64,000 nt of DNA from Achromobacter sp. Bel (GTDB taxonomy: Bacteria; Pseudomonadota; Gammaproteobacteria; Burkholderiales; Burkholderiaceae_B), in assembly GCF_012928505.1 (NCBI RefSeq), contig NZ_JABBJN010000009.1, forward strand, positions 1 through 64,000, given 5' to 3'. Positions 26,507 through 34,289 of the stretch are shown here, piece after piece (position 1 is the stretch's first letter; each line of letters opens with the position of its first letter). Both the position numbers and the translations under genes were made by a program. Below the pieces are notes generated by a model. The model saw only the letters and a program-made list of their open reading frames with translations. It did not search any database and had not been told where the DNA came from.

Positions 26507-26971
26507 ATGATTGTTCCGATGCGATTGATCCGCCGCGCCATGGGTGCATTGCTGTTTGCCGCCGCTTTGTCACCCGCCGTCCAGGCAAGCCCCGAGCAAG
26601 AGGCCGCCAACAAGGCCGCGGTGCTGGCCTTCTACGAGAAGGGGCTGAACCAGAAGGATGCGGATGCCGCGCTGAAGTATGTGGGCGACCGCTATGTACA
26701 GCACAACCCGAACGCGGCCGACGGCCCCGAGGGCTTTCGCAAGTTCGTCGCCTTTTTGCGCGATAAATTCCCGAAGTCGCATAGCGAGATCAAGCGCGTC
26801 TTCACCGATGGCGATTATGTGATCCTGCATGTGCACGCGGTGCGCGAACCCGGCACGCGCGGCAACGCCATCATCGATATCTTCCGGCTTGAGCAAGGCA
26901 AGATCGTCGAGCATTGGGATGCGGTGCAGCCCATCCCGGAGCAGTCCGCCAACACCAATGGCATGTTCTGA
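26507..26971 (+). CDS. Exported SnoaL/NTF2-like protein
   Basis: This 154-residue protein starts at ATG 26507 after AGGAG and has a signal peptide ending near AVQA (about residue 25). The mature part reads AFYEKGLNQKDADAALKYV, then RYVQHNPNAADGPEGFRKFVAFLRDKFP and EHWDAVQPIPEQSANTNGMF. This is the SnoaL-like polyketide-cyclase-fold group common in soil bacteria, typically with a His-based pocket (YVQHNP). The export signal makes it periplasmic. The substrate is unknown. Confidence 0.82.
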   Translation: MIVPMRLIRRAMGALLFAAALSPAVQASPEQEAANKAAVLAFYEKGLNQKDADAALKYVGDRYVQHNPNAADGPEGFRKFVAFLRDKFPKSHSEIKRVFTDGDYVILHVHAVREPGTRGNAIIDIFRLEQGKIVEHWDAVQPIPEQSANTNGMF

Positions 26972-27000
26972 TCCTGGGCGTGGATCCGGCTTGGGCCGGA

Positions 27001-27600
27001 TCAGTCTTGCGCCGCGCGGGGATTGGGATCGAATCCCAGTGCCTGCGCAACGGCATTCCCGGCTATCGCTTGCAGCGGCGCGGCCGGGTAGACGTCGGGC
27101 CATGACGCCTGAATGACTTGACCGGTGGGCAGGTCGGCCAGCGCGTCAAGCAAGGGCGCGCCGGTATCCGACACCAGCTTTTCCAGCAGCGCGGGCAGAT
27201 CCCGGTCCAGCACGACCGCGCCGCCGGCCGGCGTCATCGCATACAGCTGACCGGCGTCATCCAGCCACCATTCGCTGACGGATTCGACCGGCAGGTTCGT
27301 GTGGGTAAGCAGGCGGCCGCTGTCGTCGCTTAGCCGCAACACAAACGGGGCGGCGTCCAACCGCAGGAAGACGCGCTGCGGCCCGTTCTGGAAGAACCAG
27401 CGGCCCGCGTCGTCATGGCCGTAGTTGCGGTTGATGAAATCCAGGATCTGGGTGTTGGTAATGGACTCGCCTTCGCCGCCTTGCGTGGCCAGGCCTTGCG
27501 GGTGCAGGCGCCAGCGGCCGCGGCCGTCCAGCGACAGCCAGCCGAAGACTGCAGGCACGTCGGGCCAGCGGGCGATAGCGTCCTTCACCGATTGATCCAT
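27001..27600 (-). CDS. Conserved hypothetical protein
   Basis: This 199-residue soluble protein begins MDQSVKDAIARWPDVPAVFG and has a Trp-rich N-terminal half (WLSLDGRGRWRLHP, RWFFQNGPQRVFLRLDAAP). It has no signal peptide, membrane segment or recognised catalytic motif. It looks like one of the uncharacterised betaproteobacterial families of about 190 residues, but I cannot name the family. It is 2 nt downstream of the exported His-rich gene at 27603-27932 on the opposite side of transcription order, meaning that gene follows it leftward only in position, not in an obvious pathway. Confidence 0.6.
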   Translation of the reverse strand: MDQSVKDAIARWPDVPAVFGWLSLDGRGRWRLHPQGLATQGGEGESITNTQILDFINRNYGHDDAGRWFFQNGPQRVFLRLDAAPFVLRLSDDSGRLLTHTNLPVESVSEWWLDDAGQLYAMTPAGGAVVLDRDLPALLEKLVSDTGAPLLDALADLPTGQVIQASWPDVYPAAPLQAIAGNAVAQALGFDPNPRAAQD

Positions 27601-27602
27601 GT

Positions 27603-27932
27603 TCAGGGCCGGATGATGATGGGGGGCGGGTTGATGATGATCGCGGGCGCCGCCATGGGCATGATGACCTGCGGCGGTGCCATGTAGCCCTGATGATAAT
27701 CGTCACGGCACTTGCGCTTTTCCTGGTACTCGCCGTTGCGCTTCCATTTGCGCTCGACCCTGCAGTTGCCTTCCCAATACTTCTCTTTGTACTCGCGGCC
27801 GTGGCGATGGTGGTGGCGGTCCGAATCGGCTTCGGCCGCCAGCGGCGCAAGCGATAGCACGGCGGCGGCGGACAAGGCCAGCAATGGGGAATAAGCGCGG
27901 GAACAAGCGCGGAAATTCAGAATGCGGTGCAT
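27603..27932 (-). CDS. Exported His-rich and proline/isoleucine-tailed small protein
   Basis: This 109-residue protein has a signal peptide (LLALSAAAVLSLAPLAAEA), then a histidine cluster SDRHHHRHGREYKEKYWEG, a basic segment with two cysteines (CRVERKW, KRKCRDDY), and a hydrophobic C-terminus IIINPPPIIIRP. Repeated exported proteins with Tyr/Lys-rich middle and such tails occur in Bordetella relatives, function unknown; metal binding by the histidines is a guess. The start is taken as ATG 27932 because signal peptide length fits; longer in-frame starts exist. It ends 3 nt before the start of the gene at 27600, with which it is co-directional. Confidence 0.6.
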   Translation of the reverse strand: MHRILNFRACSRAYSPLLALSAAAVLSLAPLAAEADSDRHHHRHGREYKEKYWEGNCRVERKWKRNGEYQEKRKCRDDYHQGYMAPPQVIMPMAAPAIIINPPPIIIRP

Positions 27933-28031
27933 GGGTTCGACGTCAAATGAAAACGGCGTCACCATAGCAATCATTCGATTGACAGCGCGTAGGGATGCGT
28001 AACGAGATGCTTGGGGGAGGGGAAAAGATGC

Positions 28032-28105
28032 TGGAGGCGCAAGCCGGAATCGAACCGACGTACACGGATTTGCAATCCGCTGCATGACCACTCTGCCATT
28101 GCGCC
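28032..28105 (-). tRNA. tRNA-Cys (GCA)
   Basis: The minus strand folds as a 74-nt tRNA with acceptor GGCGCAA/TTGCGCC, anticodon GCA in ATTGCAAATC, a TTCGATT T-loop and an encoded CCA end. Confidence 0.95.
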
Positions 28106-28117
28106 AGCACTTGCAAG

Positions 28118-28155
28118 AAAAAAGGAAGCGCGGTGTTGGCCGTTGCTTCCTTTTT
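28118..28155 (-). terminator. Terminator after tRNA-Gly copy 1
   Basis: Read on the minus strand, AAAAAGGAAGC and GCTTCCTTTTTT flank a 15-nt loop and end in a T-tract between tRNA-Gly copy 1 and tRNA-Cys. It would stop or attenuate Gly transcription before tRNA-Cys. Confidence 0.65.
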
Positions 28156-28160
28156 GTATT

Positions 28161-28236
28161 TGGAGCGGGAGACGAGTCTCGAACTCGCGACCTCAACCTT
28201 GGCAAGGTTGCGCTCTACCAACTGAGCTACTCCCGC
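28161..28236 (-). tRNA. tRNA-Gly (GCC), copy 1
   Basis: A complete 76-nt cloverleaf with acceptor GCGGGAG, anticodon GCC in CTTGCCAAG, GTTCGAGAC T-loop and encoded CCA. It is identical to copies 2 and 3. Confidence 0.96.
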
Positions 28237-28358
28237 TTGGGTACTGCTTTGTGCTGCTTACTGCTTTGTACTGCTCTCTGCATGCATTGCTGCAGGCAGT
28301 GGTGAAATTCGCGATGACTTCTCGCTTGGCCGTTTCCACCAAAGACAGCGATTATACA

Positions 28359-28392
28359 CAGAATTTTCAAAGAAATGCTGCGAATCGAAATC
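28359..28392. repeat. 3' flank of tRNA-Gly copy 2, repeated at copy 3
   Basis: These 34 nt match 30790-30823 at 26 positions, and the adjoining tRNA-Gly is identical. Together they form a 110-nt direct repeat (28359-28468 and 30790-30899) that brackets the two-gene block. Confidence 0.75.
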
Positions 28393-28468
28393 TGGAGCGG
28401 GAGACGAGTCTCGAACTCGCGACCTCAACCTTGGCAAGGTTGCGCTCTACCAACTGAGCTACTCCCGC
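28393..28468 (-). tRNA. tRNA-Gly (GCC), copy 2
   Basis: Identical to copy 1 over 76 nt including CCA. It is first in a leftward tRNA run: Gly copy 2, Gly copy 1, then Cys. Confidence 0.96.
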
Positions 28469-28535
28469 ATTTTCCCGCGCTGAAAACATCTGGATTTGTG
28501 CAACCCGAAACGTTGTTCTTTGCAAGAGAGGCGGA

Positions 28536-28563
28536 AGTATACAGAAATTTAAAAAGTTTGCAC
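28536..28563 (-). promoter_or_regulatory. Probable promoter of the tRNA-Gly/Cys run
   Basis: On the minus strand TATACT (28541-28536) is preceded at 16 nt by GTGCAA within an AT-rich stretch, about 70 nt upstream of tRNA-Gly copy 2. The -10 is good, the -35 poor. Confidence 0.4.
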
Positions 28564-28609
28564 GCGGCGAGGGGAGCAAGGTCGAATTTCATGGCCGGGC
28601 CTGGGGCGC

Positions 28610-29320
28610 TCAATCGCTTATTTCGCAAATGACGCGGTGCGTGCGCAGTTGCTGTTGCGCGTCCAGATAGCACAGCATCACGCTGTTCTCCAGGCAGGCG
28701 ATCGTGGCCGCGCTGGCCAGTTCGGGCGGCAGGCTGCCAAGGTCGAATGCGATGCTCGCCGCGGGGTCCGCATTGTGGCGTATCTGCGCGAGGATGCGGT
28801 CAAGCCGCAGAGTCAGTTGGCGGATGTCGCGGGTATCGGGCAAGGCGTGGGCGTGCAGCGCGATGCCCGCGGCGGCGCAAGCTTTTTCCAGCGGCGCCAC
28901 TTCGCTGGCTTGCCTGTACAGGGCATGCAGCGTGGGACGCCGGGCGGTGCGGGGAAGGCCGCGCAGCGTCTGGTCGCCGGTCGCAAGCGTGATCAGGTGG
29001 TCCGGTTTCGAAGAAGCGATCGGAGGGCTCATGCGGTAAAGGACGCGCCGTTTGAAGTGATGCACCGTCATCATCGAAGAGGCGAACATCAGCAACAGCG
29101 CCAGCAGCAAGGGCATCAGCCAGATCATCAGGCTGGGGCGGTCCGTGAACGGGTGCAGGTAGTTTTCGACCGCGGCCGGGTAGAAGTAGCGCAGCAGCGG
29201 CTTGAACATGAGTCCTTCGTTCAGCGCGTCAGTGACCCAGCTGATCAGTACGACGGAACCGATCGCGTAGCTGGCGGTTTTCAAGCGGTGCAGCCACACC
29301 GCGCGGCTAATTCCCTTCAT
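28610..29320 (-). CDS. Two-membrane-segment protein with a C-terminal Rossmann-like (possibly CARF-type) domain
   Basis: This 236-residue protein starts at ATG 29320, 8 nt after AAGGAGG. Membrane segments lie at about 13-32 (ASYAIGSVVLISWVTDAL) and 64-85 (LMIWLMPLLLALLLMFAS), leaving a cytosolic C-terminal domain from about 105. That domain reads strand HLITLATG, helix SEVAPLEKACAAAG, strand IALHAHALPDTRD, helix QLTLRLDRILAQIR, strand SIAFDLGS, helix ELASAATIACLE and strand VMLCYLDAQ. The order, including a loop before the last helix and a YLD strand, resembles CARF-type sensor domains. The family is not recognised. It sits in the block between tRNA-Gly copies. Confidence 0.6.
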   Translation of the reverse strand: MKGISRAVWLHRLKTASYAIGSVVLISWVTDALNEGLMFKPLLRYFYPAAVENYLHPFTDRPSLMIWLMPLLLALLLMFASSMMTVHHFKRRVLYRMSPPIASSKPDHLITLATGDQTLRGLPRTARRPTLHALYRQASEVAPLEKACAAAGIALHAHALPDTRDIRQLTLRLDRILAQIRHNADPAASIAFDLGSLPPELASAATIACLENSVMLCYLDAQQQLRTHRVICEISD

Positions 29321-29452
29321 GGCGCAGGCCTCCTTGGGGATTGGCCGAGGGTGCGTCACGCGCGGCCGGGAAGACCATCGATTATGCCCAGCGAGGCGAG
29401 GGTTGAGCCCGCGCCTGCGCCCGAGTCTGCCGAAGGTTTGATATCCGGCAAC

Positions 29453-30634
29453 TCAGGGAGGAACGCAATCGGTCCGGCGCTTGGGGAATGCCGGCTCGTC
29501 CGGGCCGGCTAGCAGCTCGGCCAGGCGCGTTCGCGCCGCAGGCGGCAAGCGGGCCGGGTCTGCGCCCGCATCGATCAGTTGGGCTGCGACCGGCTTTCTG
29601 CCTATGCGCACGGCCTCCTCAAGCGCGGAGGTGCCGTTGCGAGGCCGGGCGTCCAGGTCCGCGCCATGCGCGCGCAGCAGGCGCAGGAACTCGATTGCTC
29701 GCGGCGATTGCGTATCGCGCATGAAATCGGACAAGGCGGCGATGGGCGCGGTGCCGGGATAGGGGTCTGGGCCGTTGGTGATGGCGTCTACTTGCAAGCC
29801 CTGGGTGTCGATGAGCCATCGGCCGACTGTCGTGGCGGCGCCGCTTGCGGCCGCCACGAGCAGGGTGTCGTTCTGGTCCAGGATCTTGCCGCGCAAGGTC
29901 AGCGGCACGCCGTTGGCGGCGAGCGTCTTCACGGTGTCCAGGCGGTCGAGCGTTGCCGCCGTCCACATGGCCTCGCGCCGCGCCGCAATGTCGCTCGCGG
30001 GCAGCAGCAGGGCCACGAGCGCGTCGTCGCGCTTGGCGACCGCGACGCTCAAGGTGGAAAGCGCCGGCAGGTACCGGCCTTCGCAGGTGTGCAGGTCCAT
30101 AGAGGGCGCGGTCAGGCTGGCGCTGACCGTCGCGCCTTGTGCGATCAGGTGGCTGGCCACATGGTGGGCGCGTGCCATTGTCGCGTTCATCAGCAGGCCC
30201 TGGTCGGTGATTCCTTCGCGGCATGCCGTGCCGCAGGACTGCCGCGCCAAGGTCAGGGCGGCGACGTTGTCGCTACGCACCGCGTTCCAGACGGCGCTGC
30301 GTTGCTGGAGGCTGCGGCGGTCCTGCCAGTTGTCCCAGAGGGCTTTGCATGCGATGGCGGCAAAGGCGATGGTGGGCAGGGCTTGGATGATCAGCACGAT
30401 CCGCAGCCACCGCAAGCGCGCGCCCAGCCGCCAGGCCAGCAGATTGCAGAGGAACGACATGGCGTTGCCCAAGCCCAGCCCCATCAATCCCAGCGCCAAG
30501 GCCAGGTTCGGGAACATGCCGCCTGAGGAGTTCGTGGTGAGGCCGGCAATGCCCGCGATCACGCCCGCAGCCAGGGACAGGCCGGATAAAACGGCAAGCA
30601 AGGGATTGAAGGCGGGGGGATGGGAGTGCGGCAT
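29453..30634 (-). CDS. Membrane protein with C-terminal ankyrin-like repeats
   Basis: This protein of about 393 residues has three or four N-terminal membrane segments (NPLLAVLSGLSLAAGVIAGI, FPNLALALGLMGLGLGNAM, LRIVLIIQALPTIAFAAI) and then a soluble part. The soluble part has ankyrin-like repeats: IAARREAMWTAATLDRLDTV, LLVAAASGAATTVGRWLI, EFLRLLRAHGADLDARPRNG and SALEEAVRIGRKPVAAQLI. Two Cys in QSCGTACREG and one in LHTCEGRY may pair if that part is periplasmic. I chose ATG 30634; longer in-frame starts add a Met/His/Pro-rich stretch. It precedes the two-membrane-segment gene leftward by 132 nt. Function unknown. Confidence 0.65.
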   Translation of the reverse strand: MPHSHPPAFNPLLAVLSGLSLAAGVIAGIAGLTTNSSGGMFPNLALALGLMGLGLGNAMSFLCNLLAWRLGARLRWLRIVLIIQALPTIAFAAIACKALWDNWQDRRSLQQRSAVWNAVRSDNVAALTLARQSCGTACREGITDQGLLMNATMARAHHVASHLIAQGATVSASLTAPSMDLHTCEGRYLPALSTLSVAVAKRDDALVALLLPASDIAARREAMWTAATLDRLDTVKTLAANGVPLTLRGKILDQNDTLLVAAASGAATTVGRWLIDTQGLQVDAITNGPDPYPGTAPIAALSDFMRDTQSPRAIEFLRLLRAHGADLDARPRNGTSALEEAVRIGRKPVAAQLIDAGADPARLPPAARTRLAELLAGPDEPAFPKRRTDCVPP

Positions 30635-30754
30635 GCCCGAGAATGTACCGCGGATGGGCGGTAACGCACCGTGCGCGGGTGGCATCCTCGCGTGGCATGG
30701 ATGTGCCGGCATGCCTGTGCCGCCATGCATGCTGCATGCATATCGAGCGGGCAT

Positions 30755-30780
30755 GAAAAAAGGGCCCGCAGGCCCTTTTT
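30755..30780 (-). terminator. Terminator of tRNA-Gly copy 3
   Basis: AAAAAAGGGCC and GGCCCTTTTT flank a CGCA loop. Read leftward it ends in a T-tract 44 nt after the tRNA 3' end. Confidence 0.85.
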
Positions 30781-30789
30781 AATGATTTG

Positions 30790-30823
30790 CAGAATTTTCA
30801 GGAAAACGCTGCAAATCTGAATT
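30790..30823. repeat. 3' flank of tRNA-Gly copy 3, repeated at copy 2
   Basis: Partner of 28359-28392; see that entry. The two copies begin at the same base, CAGAATTTTCA, and diverge to the left of it. Confidence 0.75.
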
Positions 30824-30899
30824 TGGAGCGGGAGACGAGTCTCGAACTCGCGACCTCAACCTTGGCAAGGTTGCGCTCTACCAACTGAGCTACTCCCGC
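30824..30899 (-). tRNA. tRNA-Gly (GCC), copy 3
   Basis: Identical to copies 1 and 2 over 76 nt with CCA. It has its own promoter and terminator. Confidence 0.96.
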
Positions 30900-30975
30900 G
30901 TGGATTCTGAAAAAACGATCCAGAACCTTTTTCTTATTCACTCTGATCAACTTGGTTATCGATCAGAAGGCGCGC

Positions 30976-31004
30976 ATCTTACATGATTTTTTTGAGTTTG
31001 TCAT
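30976..31004 (-). promoter_or_regulatory. Promoter of tRNA-Gly copy 3
   Basis: On the minus strand ATGACA (31004-30999) and TAAGAT (30981-30976) are separated by 17 nt, about 75 nt before the tRNA. The spacer contains an A-tract. Confidence 0.55.
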
Positions 31005-31092
31005 GGGCATGATGTTGCTTGAACATCAGGCCCAAACACTCAATCAAGTAATATGAGCGAAGACAGAAACTATAGCATAGCCAGTAGCACCC

Positions 31093-32139
31093 ATGTCAAA
31101 TCCTGCCCCCTCCAGCCCCGCGCCCGTTGCGTTGCCCCCCACTGCCCAAGACCTGACTCGCCTGAATACGCTGGGGTTGGCGTCCCATGCCGACGCGTTC
31201 GTCACGTTGGACGATCCCGCGCAATTGCCCGCGTTGTCGGATCTGGCGCGGCAGGCCGACTCCCTGCTGGTGCTGGGCGGCGGCAGCAATGTGGTCCTGC
31301 CCGAGCGGGTGCCGGGCCTGGTTGCGCAGGTGGCTTTCAAGGGCGTGCGTTTGCTGGAGGCGCGGCCCGACGCGTGGCTGGTCGAGGCCGCGGGCGGCGA
31401 GAACTGGCACCGCTTCGTGCAAACCTGCGTCAACAACGGCTGGGACGGCCTGGAGAACCTGGCGCTGATCCCGGGGACGGTCGGGGCCGCGCCCGTGCAG
31501 AACATCGGCGCTTATGGCGTGGAGTTCGAGGAGCGCTTGCACAGCCTGACTGCCTGGGACGTGCCGGCCGGGCGGTTGATTGAAATGCGTGCGGACGATT
31601 GTCGCTTCGCCTATCGCGACAGCGCGTTCAAGCACGACGCCCCCGGCCGTTGGGTCATCGTCAGTGTGCGTTTCGCGTTGCCCCGGCCGTGGCAACCCGT
31701 GCTGGGCTACCCCGACCTGCAGCGCCATCCGCGATTGGCGCACGGCGCGCCGGCTGCCCGCGACATTTTTGACGCGGTGTGCGAGATCCGCCGCGCCAAG
31801 CTGCCCGACCCCGCCGTGACCGGCAATGCAGGCAGCTTCTTCAAGAATCCCATCGTGACGGCCGGCGTGCGCGACCGTCTGGCGGAACAGTTTCCCGGGC
31901 TGGTGTCCTACGCCCAGCCGGACGGCCGCTACAAGCTGGCCGCGGGCTGGCTGATCGATCAGTGCGGCTGGAAGGGGCGGACGTTGGGGGCGGCCGGCGT
32001 GCATGACCGGCAGGCGCTGGTGCTGGTGAATCGGGGCGGGGCCACTGCGGCGGACATCATGGGGTTGGCGCAGGCCATTCAGCAAGCCGTCGCCGACCGC
32101 TATGGCGTCAGGCTGGAGCCGGAGCCGGTGGTCGTCTGA
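31093..32139 (+). CDS. murB: UDP-N-acetylenolpyruvoylglucosamine reductase
   Basis: This 348-residue FAD enzyme makes UDP-N-acetylmuramate in the cytosol for peptidoglycan synthesis. The FAD-binding motif LGGGSNVVL lies at about 61-69, followed by [24 protein letters not shown] (split here as [13 protein letters not shown] and [11 protein letters not shown]), [12 protein letters not shown] with the proton-donor Ser, and [16 protein letters not shown]. It is a type I MurB by length and by the extended C-terminus. It converges on dapB across a shared terminator. Confidence 0.95.
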   Translation: MSNPAPSSPAPVALPPTAQDLTRLNTLGLASHADAFVTLDDPAQLPALSDLARQADSLLVLGGGSNVVLPERVPGLVAQVAFKGVRLLEARPDAWLVEAAGGENWHRFVQTCVNNGWDGLENLALIPGTVGAAPVQNIGAYGVEFEERLHSLTAWDVPAGRLIEMRADDCRFAYRDSAFKHDAPGRWVIVSVRFALPRPWQPVLGYPDLQRHPRLAHGAPAARDIFDAVCEIRRAKLPDPAVTGNAGSFFKNPIVTAGVRDRLAEQFPGLVSYAQPDGRYKLAAGWLIDQCGWKGRTLGAAGVHDRQALVLVNRGGATAADIMGLAQAIQQAVADRYGVRLEPEPVVV

Positions 32140-32180
32140 GCGGACGCCGCGCTTTTGCCGTCCGCCCTTTTGCCGGGCGA

Positions 32181-32208
32181 AAAAAAGGATCCCGAGGGAT
32201 CCTTTTTT
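32181..32208. terminator. Bidirectional terminator between murB and dapB
   Basis: AAAAAAGGATCC pairs with GGATCCTTTTTT around a CGAG loop, with A and T tracts on both sides for the convergent genes. Confidence 0.92.
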
Positions 32209-32221
32209 GTGCGTGCAGGCC

Positions 32222-33013
32222 TTAGAGGCCCAGCACGGATTGCATGTCGTACAGGCCGTTGTGCTTGTCTTCCAGGAAGCGTGCGGCGCGCAGCGCCCCT
32301 TCCGCGTACGTGACGCGGCTGGCCGAACGGTGCGTGATCTCGATGCGTTCGCCGATGCCGCAGAACGACACCGTGTGATCGCCCACGATATCGCCGCCGC
32401 GCAAGACCGAGAAGCCGATGGTGCCGGGCTTGCGCACGCCGGTGTCGCCATGGCGGCTCCAGGTGGCCACGTCAGGCAGGGCCACATCCCACGCCGATGC
32501 GATGGTTTCGCCCATCTTCAGGGCAGTGCCCGACGGCGCGTCGACCTTGTTGCGGTGGTGCGCTTCGAATACTTCGACGTCGTAGCCGGAATTGAGGATG
32601 CGCGCGGCCATGTCCAGCAGCTTGAGCGTGGCGTTGACGCCGACGCTCATGTTGGGCGCGAACACGATGGCGATCTTCTGCGCGGCGACGTCGATCGCGG
32701 CGCGGCCGTTGTCGTCGAAACCCGTCGTGCCGATCACGGCGCGCGTGCCGTGCTTGACGCAGGCCTGCAAGTGCTCGAGCGTGCCTTCGGGGCGGGTGAA
32801 GTCGATCAGGCAGTCGGCCTTGGCCAGCGCATCGAGGTCATCGGTGATGAGCACGCCCGTCTGTTGGCCGAGCGGTGCGCCGGCATCCTGGCCCAGGGCG
32901 GTGGAACCCTTGCGGACCAGCGCAACCGTCAGTTGCAGGTCGGTGGACTTGAGGACGGCATCGATCAGCATCTGGCCCATACGGCCGCTGGCGCCGGCAA
33001 TTGCAATACGCAT
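32222..33013 (-). CDS. dapB: 4-hydroxy-tetrahydrodipicolinate reductase
   Basis: This 263-residue cytosolic enzyme reduces hydroxy-tetrahydrodipicolinate in lysine and meso-diaminopimelate synthesis. The nucleotide motif GASGRMG lies at 7-13, and the catalytic region [17 protein letters not shown] holds the conserved His pair and Lys. DFTRPEG and GTTGF complete the family pattern. It lies 17 nt downstream of bamE on the same strand, so the two may be co-transcribed. Length is typical. Confidence 0.96.
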   Translation of the reverse strand: MRIAIAGASGRMGQMLIDAVLKSTDLQLTVALVRKGSTALGQDAGAPLGQQTGVLITDDLDALAKADCLIDFTRPEGTLEHLQACVKHGTRAVIGTTGFDDNGRAAIDVAAQKIAIVFAPNMSVGVNATLKLLDMAARILNSGYDVEVFEAHHRNKVDAPSGTALKMGETIASAWDVALPDVATWSRHGDTGVRKPGTIGFSVLRGGDIVGDHTVSFCGIGERIEITHRSASRVTYAEGALRAARFLEDKHNGLYDMQSVLGL

Positions 33014-33030
33014 GTAGAGAATCCTAGGGG

Positions 33031-33567
33031 TTAGCGGAGCGGCTCGGGCGAGTTGCCCGGCTGGCCGGGGTACTGGTTCAGCGGGCTGACAGGGGCGGCG
33101 GAATCACGCTTCTCCTGTTCCGCTTCTTCCTTCAACCGGGCCTCGTCCTGGTCCAGGCGCTTGTCGGCCTTTTCGTCGGCCGTCGGACTGGGGGTATTCA
33201 GCTGATAGGGTTGCAGGTCGGGCTGTTTGTCGCCTTCCCAGCGGGTCAGCCGGTCATTTTCGAACCAGACGGTGAACTTGCGTTCACGGGCTTCGCCGTA
33301 GCCGGGCTTGTAGTAGTAGGGGTAGTCCCAGCGATTGGCGTGCAGCACGCTGGTCAGCGTGGGGCTGCCGAGCGCAAAGCGCACCTGTTCGCGCGTCATG
33401 CCGGGTTGCAGCAGGGAGACCTGTTCCTGGGTGATCCAGTTGCCTTGCTGGACACCGGCCTTGTAGGGGAAGCCCCACTTGTCTCCGGAGCAGCCGGCCA
33501 GGGCGACGGCCAGGGCGGCGACGGCCAATCCAGTCTTCAGCGAGCGGGAGGGAATTCGTGCAATCAT
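33031..33567 (-). CDS. bamE: Outer-membrane assembly lipoprotein BamE (OmlA/SmpA family)
   Basis: This 178-residue lipoprotein has signal peptide and lipobox VALAGC (Cys26), then [27 protein letters not shown] (split: [19 protein letters not shown] and VRFALGSP), the SmpA/OmlA core, and DRLTRWEGD. It is part of the BAM complex that inserts outer-membrane beta-barrels. A long charged tail after about residue 120, with [20 protein letters not shown] predicted helical, is extra compared with E. coli BamE. ATG 33567 is preferred over a GTG two codons upstream. It is divergent from fur, an arrangement common in this order. Confidence 0.9.
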   Translation of the reverse strand: MIARIPSRSLKTGLAVAALAVALAGCSGDKWGFPYKAGVQQGNWITQEQVSLLQPGMTREQVRFALGSPTLTSVLHANRWDYPYYYKPGYGEARERKFTVWFENDRLTRWEGDKQPDLQPYQLNTPSPTADEKADKRLDQDEARLKEEAEQEKRDSAAPVSPLNQYPGQPGNSPEPLR

Positions 33568-33724
33568 GGACACTACGCGCCCCTATTATTTGGAAGCAGA
33601 CAAAACCGTTATCATAAAGGTTTCATAAGGATAGTTCCGCGGGGCGGCATGAATTCAGGGGAGCCGGCTCGCGGCGCGCCCCACATCCTTGCCCATGCCA
33701 ACGCGGACGGAGAGCGATTACACC

Positions 33725-34144
33725 ATGAGCGACCAAAGCGAACTGAAGAACATGGGTTTGAAGGCGACGTTTCCCCGCCTGAAAATTCTTGATATTTTCC
33801 GCAAGTCCGACCAGCGCCACCTCAGCGCCGAAGACGTCTATCGTGCCCTGATCGGCGAGAACGTCGAAATTGGCCTGGCGACCGTCTATCGCGTGTTGAC
33901 GCAGTTCGAACAGGCCGGCATCCTTGCCCGCAGCCAGTTCGACAGCGGCAAGGCCGTGTTCGAGCTCAATGACGGCGATCACCACGATCACCTGATCTGC
34001 ACGAACTGCGGCAAGGTGGTCGAGTTTTCGGACCCGGACATCGAAAAGCGTCAGCAAAAGATCGCCAAGGACAACGGCTTCGCGCTGGAAAGCCACGCGA
34101 TGGTGCTGTACGGCATCTGCGGTAGCTGCCTGAAAGGCCGCTAA
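33725..34144 (+). CDS. fur: Ferric uptake regulator
   Basis: This 139-residue metalloregulator represses iron-uptake genes when bound to Fe2+. The winged helix includes [10 protein letters not shown] and [18 protein letters not shown]; metal-binding residues are visible in [18 protein letters not shown] and the final CGSC pair. Length and the His/Cys pattern match Fur rather than Zur or PerR. GGAGAG lies about 11 nt before ATG 33725. It is divergent from bamE and is followed by a terminator shared with recN. Confidence 0.95.
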   Translation: MSDQSELKNMGLKATFPRLKILDIFRKSDQRHLSAEDVYRALIGENVEIGLATVYRVLTQFEQAGILARSQFDSGKAVFELNDGDHHDHLICTNCGKVVEFSDPDIEKRQQKIAKDNGFALESHAMVLYGICGSCLKGR

Positions 34145-34200
34145 GCCGCCTGCGTTCGTCCCACGGACTACGGCCGCGCTCGCCGCGGGTTCGTGAGTCT

Positions 34201-34230
34201 AAAAGCCCCTTTAGTTAGAAGGGGCTTTTT
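34201..34230. terminator. Terminator between fur and recN
   Basis: AAAAGCCCCTT pairs with AAGGGGCTTTTT around a 7-nt loop between the convergent genes. Confidence 0.92.
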
Positions 34231-34289
34231 GTTGGGCGTTCAATAAAATGCCCCGGGCGCGGCCACGGGGTTCGGAAGCCAGACAGCGA

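Noticed and set aside
28610-30634. Mobile genetic element between tRNA-Gly genes
   Set aside because: No integrase, transposase or phage gene is present and base composition matches the chromosome, so only a possible relic is claimed.
33595-33645. Fur box in the bamE-fur intergenic region
   Set aside because: TTATCATAAAGGTTTCATAA is AT-rich but matches the 19-bp Fur consensus poorly.
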